Positions 37,830-50,239 of a stretch of DNA of 64,000 bases are shown piece by piece. Each line of letters opens with the position of its first letter. Within the stretch, counting starts at the first letter, position 1. A model generated the notes under the pieces. That model worked only from the letters and a program-made list of their open reading frames with translations. It ran no database searches and was not told the origin of the DNA. Both the position numbers and the translations under genes were made by a program. The stretch comes from Mya arenaria (Eukaryota > Mollusca > Bivalvia > Myida > Myidae), in the NCBI RefSeq assembly GCF_026914265.1, contig NC_069126.1:34205225-34269224 (forward strand). Reading direction: 5' to 3'.

Positions 37830-39540
37830 TTGCAATTACAGAACAGGATGTAACTGATGTTTTAGAAAACTTAAATGTAACAAAGCTATTGGCCCAGACG
37901 GAATTGGCCACAAAATGATGAAAGCAACATCAAAAACGATAGGCTACCCCCTGTGTTTATTATTCAATAAGTCTTTGATAGAAATACAATATCCCAAGTA
38001 TTGGAAAACAGCTAATGTCATGCCCCTTTTTAAAAAGGGTGTACCGGACGAACCGTCAAATTATAGACCGATCTTCTTAATAAGCTGTGTGGTAAAGTCA
38101 TGGAAATAACTATGTTTAAAAATATTTATAATCATCTTCATGCTAATGACCTAATATATAAAAAGCAATCTGTTTTTTTTGCCAGGCCATTCGACTCAAT
38201 ATCAGCCGGTAGACATTTATAACCAAATTTGTAAAGCATTTGATGATTAAGAATCAACATGTATTGTGTTTTGCGACATATCCTAGGCATTTGATAGAGT
38301 TTGGCACAAAGGTATTTTCTTTAAACTAAAACATCATGGTATCAATGGAAATTTATTGGATTGGCTAACAGATTACTTAGAAGGCCGAAGTTCAAAAGGT
38401 TTTGTAAAATCATCTTTTTCAGAATCAAAATTATTAGAAGGTTGTCCCTCAAAGATCCGTGTTAGATCCTCTACTTTTTCTTATCTATGTAAATGACATA
38501 GCAGATTCTCTACTAAGCACAACTCGTATCTTCGCAGACGACAGTTCTTCAGCTGTTTCCTCCCGTGACGTAATATAATAGAAGACACAATAAACCATGA
38601 TTTAAATTGTATCCTTGCATGGTCTAAACAATGGCTAGTGAACTTTAATCCTGCTAAAACAGAGGCAATGTTTCTGACCTATTGTCCAAGAAATAGTCCA
38701 ACATTTCTTTTTGATAACACCTTTGTTCAACTTGTTGATCACCACAAGCACCTTGGTTTGACACTCAGTAAAGATGGGTCTTGGCATCAACATATAACTA
38801 ATATCATCGCAACAGCGTCAATAATTCTTGGTACTATGAAATTAATGAAATTTAAACTACACAGAAAAACACTTAACACAGATATTTGTCATATCTTCGT
38901 CCGCATCTAGAATACGGATCGTTACTTTGGGATAATTGTGCCCAATATGAAAAAGAAACGCTTGGTAAAGTTCAATATGAAGCTGCTCGAATAGTTACCG
39001 GTCTCACACGATCCGTATCAATAACCAATCTACTCAAAGAAATTGGCTGGGTGTCCCTAACGAATAGAAGAACAATCCAAAAGCTAACATTAGTATATAA
39101 ACACAAACACAACATGTTACCATCTTACCTCGAACAATTATTTCCTCAAAGCGTGCAAACATTTAGTAACAACACTTACAAATTACGGTACTCAGAAAAT
39201 TTTCAAACGTTACCTAGATGAACTCAAATTTATGCACACACTATACTTCCATCCGCACTGAGGATGTGGAACGATCTTGACACCTCTGTTCCGATCTTTA
39301 CAATAATTATATCGCAATTTCCCCCAACTGTGTCTGTGGTACAGAAATTGAAGATGTTGAACACTTTCTTTTCAAATGTAGTCGGTTTACTGCACAACGG
39401 CGAGAATTATTTCTTCAAACTAGGCAATATCACCCTCTGAATACCAATAAATTACTAGAAGGCTACAGTAATCTGAATGATAAACAGAATACATACATAT
39501 TCCAAAAAGTGCGAATATATATTATTGCTACTTAAAGATT
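37830..39540 (+). mobile_element. 5'-truncated LINE (Jockey/CR1-type), degraded
   Basis: Reverse-transcriptase motifs appear in order on the + strand: IGPDGIGHKMMK, NYRPI, FCDIS-stop-AFDRVWH (motif A, with TAG in place of the usual Lys codon near 38287), VPQRSVLDPLLFLIYVND, FADDSS (38531-38548; F replaces the usual Y), HLGLTLSKDGSW, then LEYGSLLWDNC and a C-terminal CVCGTEIEDVEHFLFKC zinc-knuckle-like motif before TAA near 39534. Several frame changes separate them. The endonuclease part is absent, as expected of 5' truncation. No clean target duplication was found. Confidence 0.85.
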
Positions 39541-39651
39541 TAAAATAAATGGAGTTCAGTAGCCTGCCTATCATTATACTTCTAGTACTAGCCCACGAAA
39601 TTGGCGACAACAGATTCGTTTACATGTATCTTTTCTCATTCTATCTTTCTC

Positions 39652-39786
<135 letters not shown>

Positions 39787-40678
39787 GTTAACTTTCTTCG
39801 AGTCAATCTCTTACTAATTCAAAACCTAATATTGATTATTATCATGAAATGTTATTTATTTATGCACATGCAAATTGATCTTGTCATAACTTTTCAATCT
39901 AAACGATAGTCTGACACACTGCGGGGAGAGCCATTTTCTAACGTTGTTATAACTTGTGGCCCAACCCAATTGTATAACTATATTGTTTGTCGAAATGATT
40001 TATATGACGTGCATATATTATATACAATAAAATACGATTTCTAATTAATTTCATTTTTTGTGATTGTTTTTTCAGAACTGTATTAGTAAATTCTTGTTTT
40101 AGTTTGATTCGATGGGTTTGCATAAAAGATTATTGCAAGGTGATTCATTTCACTTTTTGTGATTTGCTCTGTGGTTACATTTCTATGTTTAAGCTTTGCA
40201 TGTAAACAGCCTGATCAGTATTACATGCTATATCAATCTTATAAATGCGTTTGTTTCAAAAAGAAATGATGCCATTTTTTGTTTTATATTGATGTGATTT
40301 ATACTCATTCTTTACTGTGATTCGTTTGTACTTTAAAAATGAACGCAATAAACGTTTTCAAATATCATTTTATTATGATTAATCTTAAAGATGCACTATA
40401 ATACGCACAAGTAAGATTTACCACATTTAATAATATTGTTTTAATATTCCATTTTAATGTCGAAAACAATGATTCTTATGAAGGATATTGAGTTTAATTT
40501 GAAAGATATGAGGTTAAACAAGATATTTCTACCTTATGAGACTATAGTAGATCACTGTAAATATTTTAGCATTCACCAATCATTTAATATTTTTGCGCTT
40601 TCTGCTAATAAAAACACGGTTACTATCTTGTTATCAGTAATTAATATTTTCAATAATGTCTGGCGGCGTTTCTCCTTT

Positions 40679-41787
40679 GGCGGTTTTGGCCGCCAGATAG
40701 TCATCAACATTTACCTTGTTAATACGAAATATGTATATTATTGTTACGGCATTAAATGAATGCCCATATACAAACCTATCCTGGTCGTTTGTTGATTACT
40801 TACTAGCTGGGATATGAGATTCATGGCCAAGCCTGGTATAATACATAAATAACATTTATGGTACATAAAAGTATTTATGTAGCTTGCTAAGCCATTCTTT
40901 ATTGGTTTGGCAAGTTAACCGTTTCGTGGTAACGACAAGCGTTAATGTGCGTCGAGGTCTCACTGCCAGACTTATTTCGCCTGGCTTGATAACCAATCAG
41001 CTTGTAGGATGGGTGCCACGTGACTTTCAGAAACCAATGAAATCTCTATCGCCATTATCCTTTGTCTTCAGCGAACAAGCTTTGTGTGAAACGCTAAAAA
41101 AATCAATAACCACCTCCTCCACGTCCTCCTCCACACCAACTATACAATAAATTGTGTCTGGTCAAACTTGTATCAACTATATAAACTTTTGTATTAACCG
41201 TTTGATCTTTCTTTCCACTTTGTTTATTCTGTTTATAGTTCATATGAGTTGTGTTAACGAACTGTTTTATTACTTCACACCCATTTTGGCATTTCTAGCC
41301 ACTTGTATAAATTATAAGGGTGTTATTTCACATGTTTGTATGTTTGTATTATTTAATGTGTCATTACTGCCAAATTTTGCAGATTTCTTTACTATTTCAT
41401 ATTGGTTGTATGTTTGTATTAATTAATGTGGCATTACTGCCAATTTGCAGATTTCTGTACTATTTCATATTGGTTGTATGTTTGTATTAATTAATGTGTC
41501 ATTACTTCCAATTTTGCAGATTTCTGTACTATTTCATATTGGTTGTATGTTTGTATTAATTAATGTGTCATTACTTCCAATTTTGCAGATTTCTGTACTA
41601 TTTCATATTGGTGGCGGTTTTGGCCGCCAGATAAGTCATCAATATTTACCATGTTTATACAAATTATGTATATTATTGTTACGGCATTAAATAAATGCCC
41701 ATATACAAACCTATCCTGGTCGTGTGTTGATTACTTACTAGCTGAGGATATGAGAGTCATAGCCAAGCCTGGTATAATACATAAATG
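40679..41787. repeat. 172-bp direct repeats flanking a tandem array
   Basis: Bases 40679-40850 and 41612-41787 are near-identical direct copies. Each starts with the hairpin GGCGGTTTTGGCCGCC and contains TATTATTGTTACGGCATTAA, TGCCCATATACAAACCTATC and AGCCAAGCCTGGTATAATAC. Between them lies about 760 bp, including the 68-bp array. A tandem-repeat-bearing non-autonomous element is likely, but I cannot name the family. Confidence 0.75.
41335..41610. repeat. 68-bp tandem array, about 4 units
   Basis: Units contain GCAGATTTCTGTACTATTTC, then ATATTGGTTGTATGTTTGTA and TTAATTAATGTGTCATTAC. The last three are nearly identical, the first more diverged. The array runs directly into the second 172-bp repeat. 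Confidence 0.9.
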
Positions 41788-41789
41788 CA

Positions 41790-42509
41790 TTATTTAGTAA
41801 GAAGTGAAAGGTTAATCAGTCAAAATTTATGTTTGTTATACATGTGCATGTATTGATTTTGAATACGAGTGTCACTTTAACAATTATTGCCATATAATTA
41901 CAATTATTGCCATATAAGTGACGTGTCAATACAGAATACTGGCACAACACATATTTAATCAGAAACAACTTTGTAATTGAGTAATGACTACACATGTCAT
42001 TCGCCGGCTTTAAATGAACTACCCAGTAGCATTAGAAATTCCATAATTATCATCATATCGATAGTCAACATTGAATGCTTTGGAGTCCCATTTTGGATGT
42101 AACAAACGCTTTTGAATCATTTAATTCTCTTTATGTGTATTGATGACCACGCTTAGAGGTTCATCACCATGGACAAGATCAGACCGTCTGTTCTTTCTCC
42201 GGTGAAGGCTCAGCCCAGAATTATTCCGCATCTTGTTTTATAACTGAAAAAACGGTATGCATTTGTTTACGGTTTCCCATGGAAGCCCATGAATGTCAGC
42301 AACAAAAACAGTCAGACGAATTTACATTTACATCGTAAATTGATGCAAAATAAACTGAATGCACTAGTACAAATACATCTAAAATAGACGTCTAAACTTG
42401 TTGTATGGGTCGGATTTTGAAAATTTCGAAATTGATTTTGGTATTATTGTGACATTTCTGTCGGATAGATATCTTTGCAAAAAAAAAGAAAAATGGCAGC
42501 CTATAAGAA
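41790..42509. other. Non-coding spacer
   Basis: No gene recognised. A short tandem duplication (CAATTATTGCCATATAA, twice) lies near 41879-41918. Confidence 0.4.
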
Positions 42510-45003
42510 CAACCCTCGTTTATTTTTCAATTTGTAGAGATGCATTAAAACTATGCATTAATCTTCACGAACTAAGCGTCCTGAATCCGAGTTTAGCATT
42601 TTGTAAGAGATACCAGTCTTGTATTGCCGGAGATAATTCTAAGAGTTTCTAGCTTGTTCTGTTTAAAATCGTCCTCTTCAGCCTGTGTAAGATCCCAAAC
42701 GACATCAGAATATTCTAGTATTTGGCGAATAAAAGCTGTGTACAAAACTTCGAGAGAACGTTTGAAAAGAATACAATTTTTTGAACGATGTACATTAACA
42801 CGTTTCCATGCCTTCTCTTTGATGATATCGAGGTGTGCACGCCACTGACCATTACTAGATATAACAACGCCAAGGTGTTTGTGTATGTCAATTTCAGAAA
42901 TAGTTGTAGTTTACATGGTCATGGTAGATGTTGAGGTTTAGTGTGCTTTCGAGATATAAATAGACATTATGTTTTGCTACGATTGTCTTTGAGATATCGC
43001 AAAACACAGCTCGTATTTCTTTGACTTCATCCCTAGATTGATAGAATGTATGATAAAGGTAGGAAAGATTATTTACAGATTAATCTTTAGGGACAAAGCC
43101 CGATTGTAAGAAAGAGATATGTCATTGTTGGCAACGAAGAAGTTGAACATATGCTTATGAATAACCTTTTCAAGTACCTTACTAATGTTACATAACAACG
43201 ATATAGGTCGATAATTTCGAACTAACAGTTGGTCGTTCTTGTTATGAAAAACATATATATGAGCCAATTTCCACTTCCTAGGTTCCGTACTAATTTGAAG
43301 GGAGTTGTTGAAAAAGCAGCACAAAGGTTTAGCTAGTTCGCATGCGAACACCTTCAAAACACGATTGATTATTTACGACTTTAATACAGATTGATTATTT
43401 ACAACTTTAATACAGATTGTTTATTTACGACTTTAATACAGATTGTTTATTTACGACTTGAATACTGATTGTTTATTTACGACTTGAATACTGATTGTTT
43501 ATTTACGACTTGAATACTGATTGTTTATTTACAACTTGAATACAGATTGTTTATTTACGACTTGAATACTGATTGTTTATTTACGACTTGAATACTGATT
43601 GTTTTTTACGACTTGAATACTGATTGTTTTTTTACGACTTTAATACAAATTGTTTATTTGAGACTTTAATACAGATTGTTTATTTATTTACGACTTTGAT
43701 ACAGATGAAACACCCAATTCGTTTATAACAAAATAACTAAGGCATGGTTGATCCTCACGAAGATGATAATCAGGAATAGCTTTTTTGAATCATCGAGAAA
43801 AGTTTGCGACTGGAAAAGGGTATTATAAATGTTGGCCTTCTAAGCATTTTCGGTGTGTCATTGATCGTTATGTTTAAGAAAGGAATGTTCTGGTTGAGAG
43901 AGGCAGAACTGGTAAACTGCTTAAGAAATTTCCAAAAGTTAGTTGTTGACAAGTTATCATTTCGAAGCTTCTCTTCCAATTTCTCAATAAAATTAATGCG
44001 AGCTTTTCTAAATAGAGTTGTTGTTTCATTACGTTATCGTTAATAGGTTGCCCAATCTTGGTGGTCTGATAACTTGGCTTTGTCGTAGACTCATTTCGGC
44101 GTATGTGTAATATAGTAGAGGTATGCATACATTCAACATCAGATTTTGGAACCGTAACTATTGTATTATGAATTGCTGCGTGATATAGGTTAAACATACT
44201 TGTAGTAAAATTGTCAACAAATGTGTCAATACAAGTCGTAAAACAGGAGTCCCAGTTGAATCCAGGAACACTATGTCGTAATAGACTGAAGTCACCTTGA
44301 TCATAATTCCATCTCCTTCTTTTGTAAGTCGATGATGCTTAGAATACTTAAAGCAACAGAAGATGGGACAATGATAGCGCATATTCTGGTCTACAAATGG
44401 TTCACCGACACCAGAAATGTTAACATGTTGTGAATTTGAGACTAGAAAGAAGTCGATTAGTGAACTGGAGTGTTCGCTGAAGTTAGTTGGGTCTGATATC
44501 ATAGGACGAAAGTGGTTGAATTTGGTCCATTTTAAAATGTACCAACCAACATGCACGGTTCTTAAGACGTACTTCAAGACATTCTGTATATTAAGGTATA
44601 TTATCACGCACATATACTAGAATTCCATCGTGCCTGTTACCTTGTTTGTCTCTTCTAAACGAGATGGCTGAGTCAAATTATGACTACTCAGAATTAACAA
44701 TATCATCCGTGAGGCATATAATGTCAAACTCTGCAAGTTCTGCAAAAAGAATGTCGAGTTTGTTAATACAACTTTTAACTTTGTAAAAGACGATCTAAAG
44801 ATATCGATCATATTCTCTGAATCGGGTGATTTATCAGATAGGCTTATCGGATCTGGATTTTGATTAATATCGCTACAAAAGGAGGATAATTGACAGCCAG
44901 ACAAAAAGATCAAAGTTGTTAAGAAACTAGAACATTTTCTTCCTAGCTGGAATGGCCCGAAAAGGACTACCCTTACCCGATATACACATAAATCAACTTT
45001 CAT
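42510..45003 (-). mobile_element. Degraded LINE (Jockey/CR1-type), opposite strand
   Basis: Reading down the - strand: an ORF2-like start with SGCQLSSFCSDINQNPDP (about 44880), then the endonuclease C-terminal part with TNFSEHSSSLIDFFLVSNSQ and GVGEPF (about 44450), and a linker (NDNLSTTNFWKFLKQF, 43930). The reverse transcriptase follows with ELAKPLCCFFNNSL, NYRPISLLCNISKVLEKVIH (43190) and VFCDISKT (43000). The 3' part has HTQTPW/LGVVISSNGQWRAH-type text and ILEYSDVVWD (42690). The catalytic Y/FADD region is deleted. A 26-bp array interrupts the element at 43365-43705. Many frame changes; no longer active. Confidence 0.8.
43365..43705. repeat. 26-bp minisatellite inside the LINE, about 13 units
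   Basis: The unit is ACGACTTGAATACTGATTGT plus TTATTT, with variants AATACAGATTG and AACTTT. It replaces the part of the LINE that should encode the segment just before ELAKPLCCFF. Confidence 0.92.
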
Positions 45004-46199
45004 TAAGCTTTACCATAATCATCAATAACTAATTGTAAGCAGACTCTGTTCAGAAAAACTTTTCACCAAAGACCTCTTTGTTTAATGCGCTAAAATTGTA
45101 TCCGTAAAAAGATCGTTAATATATAACTTTTATAATTCTTTTCGAATGGTGAGGTTTTCTGAAATAAGTTAAACTTCACACAGCCTTAAAAATGGAAGTT
45201 AACGAGACCAGATTATTTCTTTTCATTTTTCAGTTAGACAGTGTGCTAACTACGCTCGATGCAACTGGTGAGGAAACAAGTCCCCAAAATGTTATGCATA
45301 GTACCTTATTCTTGAAATAATTAAGTACTTAAACTAGCGCAAATATCCAATTTTACGACACTTTTTATTAAAACAATGATAGATCAGATTCGCAACATAG
45401 TTGGAGTTTAGTAGTTTCATTTAATGTTTATAACATCAAATAATGACGAGTGTTAGATAATCGAGACAAATAGTAGCCGTATACATCAAACATTAAGCCC
45501 ATTCGGGGTACCTGAATATGAGTTTAACATTAACATCATGTAAGCTATTTATAATAGTTAACATTTCATGATGTAAGAACGTAAGTATAATATACAAAAC
45601 AATATTGATTGTATACGATTTGGTAAAATTCATTACATTCTTGACATAAATAACACATATGCATAAAAATAACGGCTTAGTAACACCAAAGATACGACAG
45701 TCCACAAAAAACTAACACCGTTTAAGCTGCGGCCAACAATAGTACTGCAAACCCTAAACCGAAATTTAAAATAAACGTTGCCTAATTTGTTGCAGATACC
45801 TTAGACGAAAGGTTAAAAGTGCAAGAAAAAATTATCTGCAACTTTTTAAATTTAATACTGATTGCTGTTCGTCGGAAGTAAGCAAAATGGCGTGCCGCCA
45901 GTGTGACTGAGTTTAAGGTAAACTACAATATATCGACACCGCTTGGTCAATTAGAATAAAATATGTATAATACTTATTTATTGTAGTGTTAAGTGTTAAT
46001 TCGCTATTTGGATATGAAAACAACACTGTACAAACTTCTTCCGAAACAAATCGGTTTCCATCGTTGGAAGTACGTGATATCTTTCTCCATTGACATTGTT
46101 TTTATTTATATCTCTTAGTTATCTTAAGTATATTTTCGAACATTTTTGACTTCAATTTTCTAGATAGGATCTATCTAAAAGTGTTTGCCTTTAAGAAAA
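45004..46199. other. Non-coding region, partly duplicated
   Basis: Bases 45050-45360 are a diverged duplicate of parts of 31140-32170. No gene is visible in the rest. Confidence 0.4.
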
Positions 46200-47882
46200 T
46201 TATCATAGTTCATAATTGCTGATGTTCCAATTTTAAAAGTCATATGAAAATATGTTATTTCCTTTCCTACGATGTAAGGCAGACACGGTAGGGACTCGCA
46301 TATTGATTCTGAAAATGGAATAAGCTCCGTCTAAATTTGCTTGAGTCCCCTCACATCCCGGTTCTCCGTCCATGCACATTAACTCCATAGTAGATTCATG
46401 AACATCCCGTCCTGCCATTATATAACCATGCTATTCAATTTTCTAACCATAGTAACATCTTGTCTAGCAGGGATCATGGAAACATTGGCTCTTGAGGTCC
46501 TACAAAATGCACACGGTACCTCGTGATTTTTCAAATGGTCGGAAAAGGATCCATGGGACTCGTTCTTGGCACCGTGAAAGTAACCCATGTTAGTTGGCGT
46601 TATGTCGTTTCTCCATTGTGTTTTTTTTCGGCAGACAAAAGCAATTGATCCCCGTGCCTCTATGTAGGTAGGCACATTCTCCCGCATACCCGACGAAGTC
46701 AAGCTCCGTGCCGATTATATCCGGGCATAACGTCCTTTCACAGGCGGATGTAGGTGATTTCACAGGGATCTTTCAGTGTTTGCAAAAGCTCCACTGTGGT
46801 TTTGCAATAAAAAGTATGTCCTCTACAAAATCAGCATAACAATATACTACTTTCAAATGTAAAAAAAAACTTTACTTTAACCGGAATGCTATTTTTTTAT
46901 AATCCTCAAATGGAAAATAAAATTTAACTGAACTCAAAACTCCTTCAATGGCGGCGAGAAAAAAAATAAAAGCAAGTTTACGGATACCTTTGGAATATAA
47001 CAAAGGCCGACATAATACATGACTCCACCGACATTGTAATTTCCAGATAACGGGGATATTTAATATACCTGAAATTTGAAATTGGCAGGGCGTTTTATTT
47101 TTCTGACTCTGTTTCGCTCTCAAGAATTGTAAATGAGAAGTTTTTTAAGATCATGTTATGTGAGCTTAGTGTGCATTTGCTTAAATACGCTAGGGTCGAA
47201 GGACATACCAACCTTGTCATTGCCATTAATAGGATGTATTTTGTGTTTCAGAAACATTACTCTTGTCTTTCATTCAATCATGTAATGCTATTTCTATTAC
47301 CATTATGCATGAACGTGATTTGGCAAAAACGATTTAACTTTCTTCAAGCTGTTTATAATCATTTCATATGCAATTTTAATGGAATTAGCACTGTTGATTC
47401 AGGTATTGTATGACAGCTGATTTGACGATGTTTTGCGAAGCAGTCTGAGATGTGTTAGAAAAAAGAAAAAAAGCCCATAGTAATAAAATCATTATGCTTC
47501 TTTTATGGAACTCATTGATCATTGATGCCGAATTACAATGGAATCACACGATATTCACACATATTTGTTTGTGGTATATTTTATAAATTTATATGTTAAA
47601 GTTACAAATGGATAAACGTAGTTTCATGATCATCTACATCGACTAAAAATGCATATTTTCCCTACCTGTTACCTGTCCTACCAAATGCAGTAACTTGGTC
47701 TGCAAACGCCCTGTTGGCATACGCTTGGATATTAAGTTCGGTCGCCAAGTGAGCCTTTTCCTTTGTAAATTTATCGAGCTTCGGAAGCACGCCTCGTTCT
47801 CGAACTTGTTGTCGCAAGTCGCCTGGCTCAGGGCGATGGGTTGTGTCGCTAACAGCAGTGTTATCCAAGTTAGGGAAGCCAA
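46200..47882 (-). pseudogene. Mixed A/B C4-like pseudogene (exon 1 47882-47666, exon 2 46793-46200)
   Basis: Exon 1 is A-type: ASLTWITLLLATQPIALSQ then CDNKFE, but the start ATG is TTG at 47882-47880. The frame slips after NKFENE, and a further base is added near QVTAFGRT. The donor CAG|GTAGG remains. Exon 2 is B-type: after CCACAG it reads ELLQTLKDPCEITYIR, like KELNDPGGNTYNR in the B gene at 9666. Later text (HEVPCAFCRT, MIPARQD, MDGEPGCEGTQANLDGAY, ESLPCLPYIVGKE) also matches the B members. Stops and slips are scattered through the first half. It may record recombination between an A-type first exon and a B-type second exon. Confidence 0.8.
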
Positions 47883-47915
47883 AGGTGTGTCTACTGGTAC
47901 AGACGCCAATGTCCA

Positions 47916-47923
47916 TATTTATA
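47916..47923 (-). promoter_or_regulatory. Retained TATA box of the mixed pseudogene
   Basis: TATAAATATGGACATTG on the - strand, 34 bases before the lost start codon, matches the A-type core promoter at 15 of 17 bases. Bases 48050-48220 keep traces of the more distal A-type block. Confidence 0.6.
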
Positions 47924-48689
47924 TATTTCATGCAAACCCTCACCGGCTTCAGTTATTTTCATATAAGGATAGGCTCAGAAAAATGTAATATATCATAGGA
48001 AAGTAGGAAATACATTTTATGACAAATTGTTTACAAAACGAATTGACTGTCTTTTTATAAACAGCATGGACACAGAAATAGTGAAATATTCTTCCTTAAG
48101 ATTGAATTTTCATTAGCTCATCCCCATCATATTGTTTTTGTTTAAAGCGGGGTTTTGTGGTGTTGACTGAACATTTTCATGTTCATGAATATCATAAGTA
48201 CCTGCTAACGCTCTATAAGATGGTCATACAGGTTATTATTTTTTCATATAATGGTGAGTCGATTAGGTAGAAGAAGCATAGTTCTTCAGTTTTTAGGAGA
48301 CTTGAAATTTAGACATTGATATTCAGAACAGTCATTCATCTTTTGATTATGTATTTAGTACGTTTGGTTACGAGATGTTTTTCATTTAAGAAAAATATCA
48401 ATGCATAACGGTTTTTTGTTCGGGTAAAGTAGTCTTTCATATTTAATATGCAAATACAGTAATGTAAAATGCGTGTGAATGATACCAATTACAACAATTG
48501 TTCATGTGTTTACTTGTTGTTATAAATGTTATCTTATCTTAATTGACTTATTCATAGTCATTAAGATCTTGTGTAAATGTAGAAAATAGTTGTGGGCAAA
48601 TTATTCTGGAACTTTGATTCTTTTAAAAAGGGATGTTGGTATGAACGTTTAAGCTAGCGCTGATGAGTGTCTACAGTTTTATACATTTG

Positions 48690-49960
48690 AATGGAAACCT
48701 GCAAGCCAGCAGACGTTGACAGTGTTACATGTTTCGGCATGCGTATACGGGCTAACTTGTATCACTTTTAACGGTCAATGTCGCACATACTCGCCTACAA
48801 ATATGTGCAATACAGTCAATGACAGTGATAAACGTTTGATAATGAGCTCGCTCACTAGGAGCAGTTGACAATGTTATGCGTGTGATCACGAGCTTGTACA
48901 CTAGCAGCCTTTGACAGTGTTATACATTAATTTTGATAAAATGATTGCTAACTAGAAGTCGTTGACAGTGTTATGCATTTGTGCATCCTATATGATAACA
49001 ATATTACACGATAGGGAACAACCTGTCGAGCCAGTGGTTGTTGGCAGTGTTTTACGATTTGGCGCGATATGGCGAGCTAGGGGGTGTTGACAATGATTCA
49101 CGATTGGATGTGAGCTTGTGAGCCATGGGTAGTTGGCATTTTTTGCACGACATGGCTCGATCTGATATATTTGTTTGACCATATTGCATGTTCTTTCGCG
49201 AGCTAGGGACCGATGATAGTATTGAAGATTTGGTCGGGCGATTCACCTTCAGTCAGAGCTGGAAATGTGCACGTTGTTTCGTGTTTTCTCGGGCTAGTGA
49301 CCGTTCACAGTGTTTAATATTTGGTCGGGCAATTCCCCTTCAGTAAGCGCCGACAATGTGCGAGTTATACCGTGTATTTGCGAGCTAGAGGCGTTGATAG
49401 TGTTAAAGGTTTGGTCGGGCGATTCGCCTTCAGTCAGCGCTGACAATGTGCGAGTTATTTCGTGTATTTCCGAGCTAGAGGCGTTGATAGTGTTGCAAAT
49501 TTTTCCGAGAGCGATTGCCGCTGACATGGTCTAACGGTTGGGATGGAGTTTGTAAGGTATAGAGCACTTACAATGTTGACCGTTGTATCGACAGCTATGG
49601 GTCATGCACTATGTTTATCGGTTAGTCGGGATCTTGCAATCCAGACAACATAGAGTTACTCTTGATGCCGAGTCATGGTAAAAGCTTGCACTAAGGGACC
49701 GTTGCCTATATTGAACAATTGTACAGTAGCGTTACACGTTTTGCCGAAAGCTTGGGACTACTGGTACTATTCGCGCTAGACAGCAGAGCTATCGTTTCAA
49801 GTTTTGTCGTGAGAAATTGGGCGTTGACAGTGTTGAAGATTTGGTCGGGAGCTTGTAAGCTACGTAGCGTTGACAGTGTTGTACGTATGTCCGAGAAATT
49901 CAGGTGTCAAATCAGGCGTTCCGGAGCTATACGTTTGGCCCCATCTATTGGGCGCTGGCA
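48690..49960. repeat. Decayed minisatellite with a 104-bp higher-order repeat
   Basis: GTTGACAGTGTT, GCGAGCTAG, GAGCTTGTA and TTTGGTCGGG recur throughout, as in 3890-4600. At about 49215-49500 a larger unit of roughly 104 bases, containing TTGGTCGGGCGATTC, CTTCAGTCAGCGCTGACAAT and GTGCGAGTTAT, is repeated three times. Confidence 0.8.
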
Positions 49961-50239
49961 TTGATTCACATATAGATGCTTTCAATGAACTGTCGTTATC
50001 AAACTGTGAGTGTTGTATTCATATTTCAGATGATGTATTTTGAATCACCGAAGCACGCTCACCCCTGGCCAAAACATTATGCATGTTGGTACATGTTAAG
50101 TAATGTTAAATGAAGAACTTGATTTGTAGTATTCATCTATATTGTGACCCAGACTAATTATATTAAACAATACTTTTGATTTGTAGTATTTATCTATATG
50201 GAGGCTTAGATTAATTATATTAAACAATACTTACCTATG

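Noticed and set aside
40884-41690. Open frames of about 80-90 codons around the 68-bp array
   Set aside because: They cross the tandem units and direct repeats, start at non-ATG codons in part, and match no family I know.
40679-41787. LTRs of a retroelement
   Set aside because: The 172-bp direct repeats lack TG...CA ends, a primer-binding site or coding capacity between them; a tandem-repeat element fits better.
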